Part shown: positions 55,350 to 64,000 of the stretch, piece after piece | Layout: the number at the start of each line of letters is the position of its first letter | How positions within the stretch are numbered: position 1 is the stretch's first letter | Assembly: GCF_905220415.1 (NCBI RefSeq) | Contig: NC_059562.1 | Coordinates: 5,037,501 to 5,101,500, forward strand | Length of the DNA stretch: 64,000 nt | Reading direction: 5' to 3' | From: Colias croceus | Taxonomy: Eukaryota; Arthropoda; Insecta; Lepidoptera; Pieridae | Notes under the pieces: model-generated | Database searches by the model: none | Seen by the model: only the letters and a program-made list of their open reading frames with translations | What the model was told of the DNA's origin: nothing | Position numbers and translations under genes: made by a program

Positions 55350-56275
55350 ACTTAACCCCGCCCCGTTGCGAGACTGAACGCGATCTCCTGCACTATATCT
55401 AGCTGTAAATCGATATTGTTGAACTTGTTTTGTATATATTTAAATGTAGCCTCGGTTCGCGTGTGATCTATTTTTGTTACGTTCGTTATAAGTTTAGCGG
55501 GTTCCTTACGAGTTAGATAAGTTCGGTCACCTGACAGTTCAAATGAGTTTTCTTTTTTTAGAAGTCGATTGCTTTCGGTTCGACCGTCGATACTTCGCTT
55601 CGTGTACATTATTCGTATCGTATAGATAATATATGACTGTATAAAGATTCACTTCTTAGGCTTAATTCTTAACGGTAAGTGTTTCCATTAGGTGATAAAA
55701 GCCATACTCAATATGTGTATTTAATCTTATAGCGTTATAGGTAATGATAAAAAAATATATTATAATAGCCCTTCTTAATGCTAGACTGATTTTGTAGCTG
55801 ATGCTATTCGGATTTTAATATTTTTTATCGGCGTATAGTTTTAATCAGCGACTTCCAAATCTGCACAAATTTGATAAGAGATGTTTAGGAATGTTGTTTA
55901 TTTTTTTTTTTCGAATACATAAAAATCGGTGCCAACGTTTGGCGTGCTCCTTGCGTTCATGAAGGGTGTTATTTTACTGTACATTTAAAGTACTCGTAGG
56001 AGTTAAAGTGTGGTATAATCCGGATAGTGTAAATAATTTCGTCGCTCGATGTTTATTACGGGGACGCTCTAGTCACTAAACAGTTAAATATTTTTCCCTC
56101 GATGGCGGTATTCAGATTTGTCTGAATTTTTCTTGGCTTAAAGCCGTATAAACTTACAGTATTTCACCGCTTGTATATAACATAGATACGATTATATTAC
56201 ATTGTCTTGACGGCGCGGCGTGTTTCTCGTATCTTGTAAATAAAAATAAAGACTTAGTGAAATTAGCGGATACGG
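55350..56275 (+). other. Giant gene 3'UTR with candidate poly(A) signals
   Basis: Follows the stop codon without further coding sequence. Two AATAAA hexamers at 56239-56244 and 56245-56250 are the best polyadenylation signals. T-rich sequence continues beyond, so longer 3' ends are possible. Confidence 0.55.
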
Positions 56276-57099
56276 ACCCTATTTCGGTCCCATAGTAAAT
56301 TGTATTTCAAATATGTTTCTGTGTACTCGTAATCGAGTTGAAATAATCATAGTTCGTTATTTCGAGTAGACGTAAGATAGACTTATTATTAGATAACATT
56401 AATACGCGCCTCCGGTTTTCTCTTGGAAGGATAGGAATTTTTAATGTGAGCCGAATTGGAAGGATTGAGAATATCGGATAGAGGCGTTTTCAGTGTTGTT
56501 TACGAATTTTGTGACTTTTGGAACAGTTTAATATATTTTTTTTCTCTTGACGATTCTGACGTTTCTTACGATAAGATTTCGATTTTTTATATCACATGCG
56601 TTGTTATTGTTTAATATTGCTGGTAAGATTACCTTCGATATTAATTCTTCTATAAAGTATTGCTGAAGCGTTTTTTGTTATATTTTAAACTTGGATGTTT
56701 TATTAGCTGTGTATAAACTTTGGTGTTAAGAAGGTTACATCATTATTTTATAATTTACCGGAAATGTGTTTTCTTGATTATGTAAACGTACTACTAAAAG
56801 TGCTACATAAAAAATGATCATTAAAACTTAACTATTAAATATTTCTGTCTTTTCTTTCTTATATCCCTAAATGTAATTATTTCAACATTTATGATATTGA
56901 CATATTATTTGCAGTACTTCAGCAAGCAGTTTTACACAAGTTGTTCTACTACTAATAAACAAGACATACTCTAATACCTATTTCTGTATTTTTTAATATT
57001 CCTAACAGTTCTTATCTGTCAAGTAGAGAAAGAACCAACAAACCAGAAGTTATTAGGATACATTTACTATTCTTGCGTGATTCTTGCCAATTCTTGCTT
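56276..57099. other. AT-rich spacer between the giant gene and the LINE
   Basis: No ORF, repeat boundary or RNA gene was recognised. It may include extended 3'UTR. Confidence 0.4.
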
Positions 57100-57347
57100 T
57101 ATTAGTGGTTTCTTCTTCTTCTTCTTTTTTGTTTATGGCCTTCCCGATCCCAGTAGAGACGGATTCTGCCAGTGTCCAGTGTCATGCATGCACAGATCAA
57201 AATTGATCTTTAATTTCAATGACAACGGTTATAATGTAGCAACTTGATACTCTGTGCTGAGGAAAAATCACGGAAGAGATTGAGCAGTTCAAGTGCGGGA
57301 TCAGTCTTACCTGGATAACCAAACAGGACAAATACAAAAGCAAAGCA

Positions 57348-58525
57348 TTAAAATTTAAGGTTATTGACTTGGATAAATTTGGATAAAACGTTAACAAATG
57401 AGGAGGGAACCAAACACAACAAACATTTAAAATTAGTGGGACGGGGAACATCAGGGGGAAGTTGATCTAAAAGTGAGGAATTTCGCTTAGGGCACTCAAA
57501 AAAAATATGGTCATTGTTACCTTCGTCTAAGCCACATTCGCATAAGGAGTTATCACGAGCATGAATTTTTGCTAGGTGCACTGGGGTGGAAGCATGACCT
57601 AGTCGGAGACGACAAATGGTTGACACTGTAGATTTATTAATATTTTTAAATTTGGAAAACCACGGCTTGCAGGGAACCGTGGGTTGTATATCTCTAAAAT
57701 ATTTAGCCTTGTTTGATCTATTCCACAGAGAGTTCCACATACTTTCCAGGCGAGACTTAGCAAGGGGGAGGAGATCGTATGAATAGTTTAAGTAATGTTC
57801 TAGGGTACCGCAATACATAGCTGCTTTTGCTAAGGAGTCGGCTTTCTCATTACCAGTAATACCCGAATGGCTTGGAATATAAACTAATAAGACGTTGAGG
57901 TTTTTTTCATAGCAGCTAAAAAGAGAAGACCTTATTTGAAGAATAACTGGAAAATTAGATTTTGAACGGAATGGATTCGAAGATATTGATTGAAGGCAAC
58001 TTAGAGAATCAGTAAAGATGATAGACTTTTTAAGATTACGAGAGTAGATGAAGTTGATGGCTTCTAAAATAGCTGTTGCCTCGCCAGTGAAGACAGAAGA
58101 AAGGGGAGGGCATTTATATTGTAGAATTGTTTTAGAGTTTGCATGCCACACAGCTAGTCCAACTGGTAGCCAATTTGAAGATTTAGAGGCGTCAGTATAG
58201 AAATAATTGTAATCGTGCCAACGAGATGAAATGAGCCTATTGAGAGACATATTTGCGTCAGGGGAACTTTTAATTATACCGCAATTTAAAATAATGGAAG
58301 GCTTAAAAACTAGAGCATTGTAATTTGTTAAATATAAAGGGTGATTATTAAGTTGAAAAGAAGGGTCTGGAAGGCGATAAAACTTAATAAGGCTTTTAAG
58401 GATACAAGGGAAATCAGATGGCGAACGTAAAGTACTAGAAGTGAGAGAATGTAATAGATTCTGGAGCTTGTTAAGGAGAGGATGTGAAGGGAACTGCGTT
58501 ATTTTAAAAAAGTATTTATCGGCTC
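57348..58525 (-). pseudogene. LINE ORF2, RNase H part separated by a frameshift
   Basis: An open frame continuing ORF2 in a shifted phase to a stop at 57348. An internal ATG at 58250 opens the last 300 codons. RNase H acidic residues are present: YTDAS, GEATAILEAI, FTDSLSCLQS and NEKADSLAKAA. A C-terminal Cys/His segment follows (CECGLDEGNNDHIFFEC). It is called a pseudogene part only because it is disconnected from the RT frame by the upstream lesion. Confidence 0.9.
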
Positions 58526-61057
58526 GTACTGTCGGCGAAGAAACAGAGGTGGATCCACAGATTCTACTTGGAGAGCGCTAACTGGAGACGATTTCATCGC
58601 ACCAAGAATGAGGCGTAAACACTTATATTGAATCTTATCTAGTTTTATCAATGAAGATTTACTACAAGGCTCAAAAATAAAAGATGCATAATCTAAGTGG
58701 CTCCGGATTATTGCATTATAAACGAGTTTCTGGCAATATGGATGGGAACCCCACCACACACCGGCGAGCGAACGTAGCACATTAACATTTTTCTCGCACT
58801 TTTGTACAATGTAGTCAATGTGTGCAATACCACTTAATTTTTGATCCAACACAACACCCAAAAATTTTACCTTACTGACCACAGGAATTATTAAACTGTC
58901 AAGAATCACCACAGGGGGAGAAAAAGAACGTTTTTTGGTGAATACTACAACATTACTTTTAGCTGGCGATAAAGACAGACCATGGTCATTCATCCAAATT
59001 TCTAAGTTGGATACTGCACTATTAAGGCGTTCAACGACATCATCCATATTGCCAGATGAAGCATACAATGCAATATCGTCCGCATACTGTAAGATTTCGC
59101 AAAAAGGAGTAACAGTATTTTCTAAATCATTCGTGTAGATTGAATAAAGGATTGGGCTCAATACTGATCCTTGGGGAAGGCCCTTAAATGTAATTCTACT
59201 TGAAGAAGAGCCGCGCACATGAATATATCTAATCGTTAATAGATTCATGATAAAACGTATCATCCTCGCAGGGATACTCATCTGTGACAGCTTATGTCTG
59301 AGTACCGGAAGATGGACGTTATCATACGCTGATACAATATCCAAGAACACACCCACCAAGAATCCTTTTTGCTGAAAGGCCAAGCGTATGTCAGTGGTAA
59401 GGGTATTGAGGCTATCTAAAACACTCATGCCTTTCCTAAACCCAAATTGAGAGCGTGCAAGGAGATTATTTCTCTCAACGTACCACTCCAGACGGTTTTT
59501 TATTAAATGTTCCATTACTTTGGCTAATGTGGAAGAAAGTGCAATAGGTCTGTAAGAATTAGGATCAATAGGGTCTTTACCAGGTTTTAAAATCGGGATG
59601 ATGAGTTGGGATTTCCAGGAGTCAGGGGTAGAACCGGTTTCATAAAATAAATTAATCAAATTGAGGAAATATGACTTTGCTGAACTATTAGATCTACTTA
59701 AAAATGAATAGGGGATGCCATCTAGCCCTGGGGACGAATCTTTTAGGCCTTCAAGCACGGTATCCAGCTCTTGGCTAGAAAACGGGCTATCTATTTCATT
59801 AACATTGTTATTATTACATATAAAATCAAACGGAGGTACGAGAATAAGATCCGCAGAAGGGACAAAAGGGGGGGCTAATTTATTTATAAAATCATTGAGC
59901 CAAATATCAGGATTATTGGAAGACGGGTTGACATAGGAAAGGGAACCACGGAATCTACGAATATTCTTCCATACAATGGATGGTGGTGTAGTAGGTGATA
60001 AACTCTCGCAGAATCGTATCCAACCTCGTTTCTTTTTTTTGGAAAGAAATCGTTTCGCATGAGCAGCATTTCGTTTGTAAATAATAAAATTTTCGAAACT
60101 CATATCAGAATTGTATCTGTCTTCGGCAACCTTTCGCTCAGTAATCACCTCAGAACATTCATGATCCCACCAGGGAGGGGATATTTTTCTGGGAGAGGAT
60201 GAGGGGGTTCGCTTTACAGGCAGGGTTGCAGAAGCAGCAGAATGGAGACAGGAAACAAAGGAATTATATGAGAGCATACAATTCTGTCGAAGAATTTCTG
60301 GCAGACTAGCTACCTTAGAATCAAGATTGAGTGCAAAAGAGTCCCAATCAGCGCTTTCTAATTTATATTTAAGTAAGGGAGGAAAAGAAGAGGAGGGGAT
60401 ATGAACAGAACGGGAACAGGAAAGGAGAATTGGGAAATGATCACTACCATACGTAGAGGGAAGGGTGCGGCAGGAAAGGGAGGAGGCTAGTATAGATGAA
60501 CAAATACTCAAGTCGACTACAGTTCTAGGATTTTGCATGGGGGAAACTCTTCTAGTAGGGGCACAATCATTGATTACACATAAATTTAGATCATCAAAGA
60601 GGTCCACTAAAAGTCGTCCAAAGGTATCACACATATAAGATCCCCATGAAGTATGGTGGCCATTGAAGTCTCCCATAACTATCACGGGAGGGGGGAGAGA
60701 AGAAATAATTAACGATATGTCAGGGATGACACTGGAATGAGGATGAGGTATATAAACAGATAAAAAGGAGATATCAAAGACTCGCACTGCGACGGCGTTG
60801 AAATACCGCCCATGCGACGGAAGAGGAATCTGGGTGAATGGGATCGATCGGTTTACAAGTAGAGCACTTCCAGCATAACCGTCATCCCTGTCATCCCGCA
60901 AACAAGAAAATCCCGGAACCCAATAATGGGAACCAGGAATTAACCATGTCTCCGCGATGGCAGCCACAACAGGTTTATGCAAGGCAATTAACTCTATCAG
61001 ATCATGTTTTTTGCGACGAATACTCTGTGCATTCCACTGGAGGAACACCAGATCCAT
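58499..61057 (-). CDS. LINE ORF2, endonuclease and reverse transcriptase part (852 aa, frameshifted)
   Basis: N-terminal AP-like endonuclease: FLQWNAQSIRRKK, AETWL, VMGDFNGHHTSWG and SDHFPILL. Then the reverse transcriptase: ILKPGKDPIDPNSYRPIALS, SQFGFRKG, FLDIVSAYDNV, GLPQGSVLSPILYSIYTNDL and the catalytic LQYADDIALYAS. The frame stops at 58499 shortly after FLRRQYE because of an apparent one-base deletion near 58523-58528; the alternative frame runs on to the RNase H domain without a stop. It overlaps ORF1 by 56 nt. As it stands, the protein would lack RNase H. Confidence 0.93.
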   Translation of the reverse strand: MDLVFLQWNAQSIRRKKHDLIELIALHKPVVAAIAETWLIPGSHYWVPGFSCLRDDRDDGYAGSALLVNRSIPFTQIPLPSHGRYFNAVAVRVFDISFLSVYIPHPHSSVIPDISLIISSLPPPVIVMGDFNGHHTSWGSYMCDTFGRLLVDLFDDLNLCVINDCAPTRRVSPMQNPRTVVDLSICSSILASSLSCRTLPSTYGSDHFPILLSCSRSVHIPSSSFPPLLKYKLESADWDSFALNLDSKVASLPEILRQNCMLSYNSFVSCLHSAASATLPVKRTPSSSPRKISPPWWDHECSEVITERKVAEDRYNSDMSFENFIIYKRNAAHAKRFLSKKKKRGWIRFCESLSPTTPPSIVWKNIRRFRGSLSYVNPSSNNPDIWLNDFINKLAPPFVPSADLILVPPFDFICNNNNVNEIDSPFSSQELDTVLEGLKDSSPGLDGIPYSFLSRSNSSAKSYFLNLINLFYETGSTPDSWKSQLIIPILKPGKDPIDPNSYRPIALSSTLAKVMEHLIKNRLEWYVERNNLLARSQFGFRKGMSVLDSLNTLTTDIRLAFQQKGFLVGVFLDIVSAYDNVHLPVLRHKLSQMSIPARMIRFIMNLLTIRYIHVRGSSSSRITFKGLPQGSVLSPILYSIYTNDLENTVTPFCEILQYADDIALYASSGNMDDVVERLNSAVSNLEIWMNDHGLSLSPAKSNVVVFTKKRSFSPPVVILDSLIIPVVSKVKFLGVVLDQKLSGIAHIDYIVQKCEKNVNVLRSLAGVWWGSHPYCQKLVYNAIIRSHLDYASFIFEPCSKSSLIKLDKIQYKCLRLILGAMKSSPVSALQVESVDPPLFLRRQYEPINTFLK

Positions 61058-62438
61058 GGTTTGAAAGTATGGAAGAAAAGCGGGAGAATCTTAAGGCAAC
61101 GTTGGACGGTAATTTTTCGGGGTATTCATTTATTAAACTTTCAATAAATGATAGACACAAATCTAAAAGTTTTTCATTGCGCGAAGGGGCCGAGGATGAG
61201 GTGGTATTATTATTAATTAAAGCGCACCCATTGGGGAGGGAAGATGGAACGTCGCGAACAATGGCGTTATGAGCGCTTGTATTATAAGTGGTTCCCAGAG
61301 TAGCCCTGGGGCGTGGAGGTCTCATTACAGTTTTTTTGTAAGAAACCGTAGGTATAGATTGGCTTGATAATGTGAGGTGAGATTCAGGGGTTACTGTGTG
61401 GATGGTGGATGGATGGGTCTTAACGTTTTCTGCAAATGTTTTGCGCGAAGATGGAATCAATTTAGATGCCTCTTCAAACGCGACACCTTCAGTCGCCATC
61501 AACAATTTAATCGCTTTTTGACGACCCTGCTCTGGGCAGCTTTTATCAGTTGCGAAGTGGTTACCAGTGCAGTAGAGGCAGGACGCCTCTACTTCTTTTT
61601 TGGGGCAGCTATCACCTGAATGCATTTGAGTGCACCGATAACAGCGTTCTTTGGAACGACACTGTTCGCGAACGTGGCCGAACCGACAGCACTTAAAACA
61701 CTGGATAGTCGGAAATTGATAAACCTCAACCGGCATGGCAGTGTATAAACAGTATATTTTATTGGGCATAGTTTGCCCCTGAAAGGTAAGAACTACAGTT
61801 TGGGACGGTGTCCAAGATGTCACTCCATCAATTTTCTGCTTTTTATTTAAACGCCTCGCCTTTAAAACCTTACCACGTCCTCCTGGAAAGTCTATGTAAC
61901 TTACAAATTCCTCCATTGACCATTCAGTAGGGACACCCTTGACGATGCCCATACGGGTTATATGGAACAAGGGAATAGTGGCTTGAAATTTCGCTTCCTT
62001 TAAACTTGAAAAATTAAGAAAATTGTTTGCATCTGCTGCTGAAGTAAATTGTACCGATATTTTATTACGGCCTATAGGTCTGACACCATCTTTAGTTATA
62101 TTCTGGACACGGTGTTTATACAAGAACGAACCGAATTTAATGGGTCTTATACTCAGTCCAGCCGAAGGGTCTTCCTCAGTACGAGACACATATACTATGT
62201 ATGGTCCACTCTCTTCGCCAGTGTAGGATGGGGGATTCAAAAGAATTGGGTCAATATACGTAGTTTGGGAGGCTGGGATAGTATAGTCGTGATCAGGGAT
62301 ATGGCGTTTGGAGGGTAAAATGTCAGAGTCTTTAGAGGAGTGATCGGAACGGAGCCTTTTGTGGCCCGTAGACTCTGCTTCCATCATTTCACTCTGTAAA
62401 TCCGGTGGTTTATTAAGATCCGGAGGGTCAGGACCCAT
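61002..62438 (-). CDS. LINE ORF1, gag-like zinc-knuckle protein (478 aa)
   Basis: A complete ORF encoding a nucleic-acid-binding gag-like protein of a non-LTR retrotransposon, which in this class packages element RNA. Three zinc knuckles lie around residues 245-310: CFKCCRFGHVREQC (CX2CX4HX4C), CYRCTQMHSGDSC and CLYCTGNHFATDKSC. An RRM-like region (VKGVPTEWSMEEFVSYI) precedes them. The C-terminal part is Ser/Thr/Pro-rich. Its last 56 nt overlap the start of ORF2 in another frame. No stop or frameshift is visible, so it may still be translatable. Confidence 0.92.
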   Translation of the reverse strand: MGPDPPDLNKPPDLQSEMMEAESTGHKRLRSDHSSKDSDILPSKRHIPDHDYTIPASQTTYIDPILLNPPSYTGEESGPYIVYVSRTEEDPSAGLSIRPIKFGSFLYKHRVQNITKDGVRPIGRNKISVQFTSAADANNFLNFSSLKEAKFQATIPLFHITRMGIVKGVPTEWSMEEFVSYIDFPGGRGKVLKARRLNKKQKIDGVTSWTPSQTVVLTFQGQTMPNKIYCLYTAMPVEVYQFPTIQCFKCCRFGHVREQCRSKERCYRCTQMHSGDSCPKKEVEASCLYCTGNHFATDKSCPEQGRQKAIKLLMATEGVAFEEASKLIPSSRKTFAENVKTHPSTIHTVTPESHLTLSSQSIPTVSYKKTVMRPPRPRATLGTTYNTSAHNAIVRDVPSSLPNGCALINNNTTSSSAPSRNEKLLDLCLSFIESLINEYPEKLPSNVALRFSRFSSILSNHGSGVPPVECTEYSSQKT

Positions 62439-62606
62439 ATTGCAAAAGGAAAATTAGTTTTCTATTGCTTACCCAAACAGCACAAACACAACAAAAAGTT
62501 TGGTATCACTAAAAAAATAATAAGATAATAAAAAACAAAAACAATCTCTGAGACACGTGTTTTCTCCGACACAACAAAGCAGCGAAAAAAAAACTATTAG
62601 TGGTTT

Positions 62607-62892
62607 AATTAACAGCCTTGACTTATTTGACAAAAATATTCATGTATTGCCAGCCTTAAATATTTGACAATGATAAGAAGGTTCAATAACGAAACTACAG
62701 TATAGAGATCGTCACGTGAAATAGGATCATCATCGTAAGTACCTATAGAATAGGAAAATTAACAAAAAGAAAAAATATGTAAGCTTGAAATATTTCTTTA
62801 TTTGTATCACAGTTTAAAAAATCTTATCCATAAAGCTATCCGTTACATTTATGTTTAAAAAATTCCTAAACAAATTCAAAAATACACAAACT
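62607..62892. other. Spacer and 3'UTR of the MADF-BESS gene
   Basis: TTTATT at 62797-62802 (AATAAA on the minus strand) is a likely poly(A) signal about 90 bp after the MADF-BESS stop. Nothing else was recognised. Confidence 0.55.
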
Positions 62893-63902
62893 CTAATCCA
62901 TTCTTTCAGAGGACCATTTTCTCTTCTCCTTTATTTTTCTCATTACCGATAATACTTCTATCCTGAATTCTAATCTTTCGTCTTCAGAATATTTTACAAC
63001 TGTTGGTAATAATGAGGCAAAGAAGGCTTCATCCTCGTTCATAATACGAGGATCATTTGATTCTTCTATTTCTATTAATTCGTTGTCACTTTGGTAATAT
63101 TCTCTACTACTTTTATCATAACTTTGTGTACTTTTAAATGATGCATTCTCATTATATACCGACTTTTTCGACCTCTTTCTACTGCTACTTTCTTTTGGAC
63201 TGTCTTTTTCCACTTTCATGTATGTTTGGGCTTCTTCAGCGGTGAATTCTGAATTGCTGTAATCTACACCTGTCATTTTTAAAAGGAATTTCAAATGTTC
63301 ATAGAAAATATACTTCTTTTTCGGTCGACCCATTCTTGTTTTGAGGGATTTCGTAAAAGTATCACGAATGTTTGTCCATTTGCAGAGCACATGTTCACCT
63401 GAAAAAAATTGCAAAGATTAAAAAAATCTTAAATAATTAATTATAACAAATAGGTTTAATATCTTTCTGCCCGAAATTTGCCGGCCAAAAAAATAAAAAA
63501 ACGGAATGGGCTCGGCATTTACCATTTTTTTCATTTGAATAAACTAGTTCAATAATGAACGCATCTTCAACAGCTGTCAATGTCATTCGTAACGTCAAGA
63601 TACTTGTCATATTCGCAAAGTAAATATTTCTCCATGATGCGTCACGATACGGTTTGTTTACCGCTTGATAAAAGTATTGAAACAACTTTAGGAATACAAT
63701 ATCATAATATTATCTCACCCATTAGTCGCTTTTCTTCGCGATTCATTTCATTGTAGCCTTCATCAAGGATACCGAACACTTCTTCCCAAGCCGCTCTCCT
63801 TTCAACGCGATCTTTGTAGTTTTCTAACGATTTATCCCAAAGACACGGCCGATCTCTGACACATTGAATAAGTTGTACCACGTCGTATTTAAATTCTCTC
63901 AT
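62893..63902 (-). CDS. MADF-BESS domain protein, 2 exons, 229 aa
   Basis: Exon 1 is 63719-63902 and exon 2 is 62893-63398 (minus strand), joined G|GT in phase through GTGAGA and TTTTTTTCAG splice sites. Residues 5-90 form a MADF (Myb/SANT-like) DNA-binding domain: LIQCVRDRPCLWDKSLENYK, RRAAWEEVFGIL and W-containing CKWTNIRDTFTKSLKTR. A basic patch (SSRKRSKKS) follows. The C-terminus carries a BESS motif, DEAFFASLLPTVVKYSEDER, for protein interaction. This combination is typical of the large insect family of Adf-1-like regulators; the specific orthologue is not identifiable. The start ATG at 63902 gives a standard MADF beginning (MREFKYDVVQLI). Confidence 0.92.
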
Positions 63903-64000
63903 AGCGAACAATTCAGAATATAAGTACTAATTATTATTATAATTTAAACTAATTTCTAACTTAGTTGTACGTGTTTGCACAATCTCTGTAAACACGTCAC

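Larger units (their letters stand above)
57100..62606 (-). mobile_element. I-group non-LTR retrotransposon, nearly intact
   Basis: TATTAGTGGTTT occurs at 57100-57111 and 62595-62606, a perfect 12-bp target duplication. The element between (57112-62594, 5,483 bp) lies on the minus strand. It has a 156-bp 5'UTR, ORF1 (gag-like, zinc knuckles), an overlapping ORF2 (endonuclease, reverse transcriptase, RNase H), a 3'UTR of about 236 bp and a GAA-repeat tail at its 3' end. RNase H after RT and a simple-repeat tail rather than poly(A) point to the I group. The only clear lesion is a frameshift between RT and RNase H. It is recent and essentially full length, inserted in the spacer between two convergent genes. 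Confidence 0.93.

Noticed and set aside
60838..61272. 144-codon plus-strand ORF opposite the LINE
   Set aside because: Antisense to the well-supported ORF1/ORF2 overlap, with no protein features.
63437..63685. 82-codon minus-strand ORF inside the MADF-BESS intron
   Set aside because: Exon 1 and exon 2 join in perfect phase across it with good splice sites, completing the MADF domain.

Overview
The window looks like lepidopteran (butterfly or moth) nuclear DNA. It is AT-rich and intron-rich. It carries many short Helitron-type repeats (5'-TC, 3'-CTAG, inserted between A and T), a tRNA-headed SINE, LINE tails with poly(A), several TIR/MITE families and one nearly complete I-type LINE. The coding content is three animal genes plus transposon ORFs. 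No bacterial, CRISPR, rRNA or functional tRNA feature was seen.

Layout. (1) Positions 1-24.8 kb, minus strand: RhoGAPp190 (p190 RhoGAP, ARHGAP35/ARHGAP5 family). I resolved 27 coding exons from the ATG at 24747 to 144, giving 1,179 continuous codons. They encode the N-terminal GTPase domain, the FF repeats, both pseudoGTPase domains (pG1, pG2) and part of the linker. The catalytic RhoGAP domain lies beyond the left edge. (2) 24.8-27.0 kb: a divergent intergenic region with three repeats. (3) 26,970-55,349, plus strand: a very large gene of 17 coding exons and about 5,700 residues that I cannot name. One exon is 13,775 bp and encodes 4,592 codons of mostly low-complexity, probably nuclear protein, including seven tandem copies of a 46-residue repeat. 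(4) 55.35-57.1 kb: its 3'UTR and spacer. (5) 57,112-62,594, minus strand: an I-group non-LTR retrotransposon with a perfect 12-bp target duplication and a single frameshift in ORF2. (6) 62,893-63,902, minus strand: a two-exon MADF-BESS transcription-factor-like gene.

How the genes relate: RhoGAPp190 and the giant gene are divergent neighbours and may share a promoter region. The giant gene and the MADF-BESS gene converge on the spacer that took the LINE. I see no evidence that they form one pathway.

The most unusual signals are inside RhoGAPp190. Degenerate copies of its own exons (exon 8, exon 14, and exons 20/21) lie in the introns just downstream of the originals. In the first two cases the copies keep the 5' splice site and share an internal deletion. 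Several transposons also end only 11-21 nt from functional 5' splice sites in both large genes. All calls come from reading the sequence by eye; splice sites were chosen by GT-AG, reading phase and, for RhoGAPp190, known family protein sequence.
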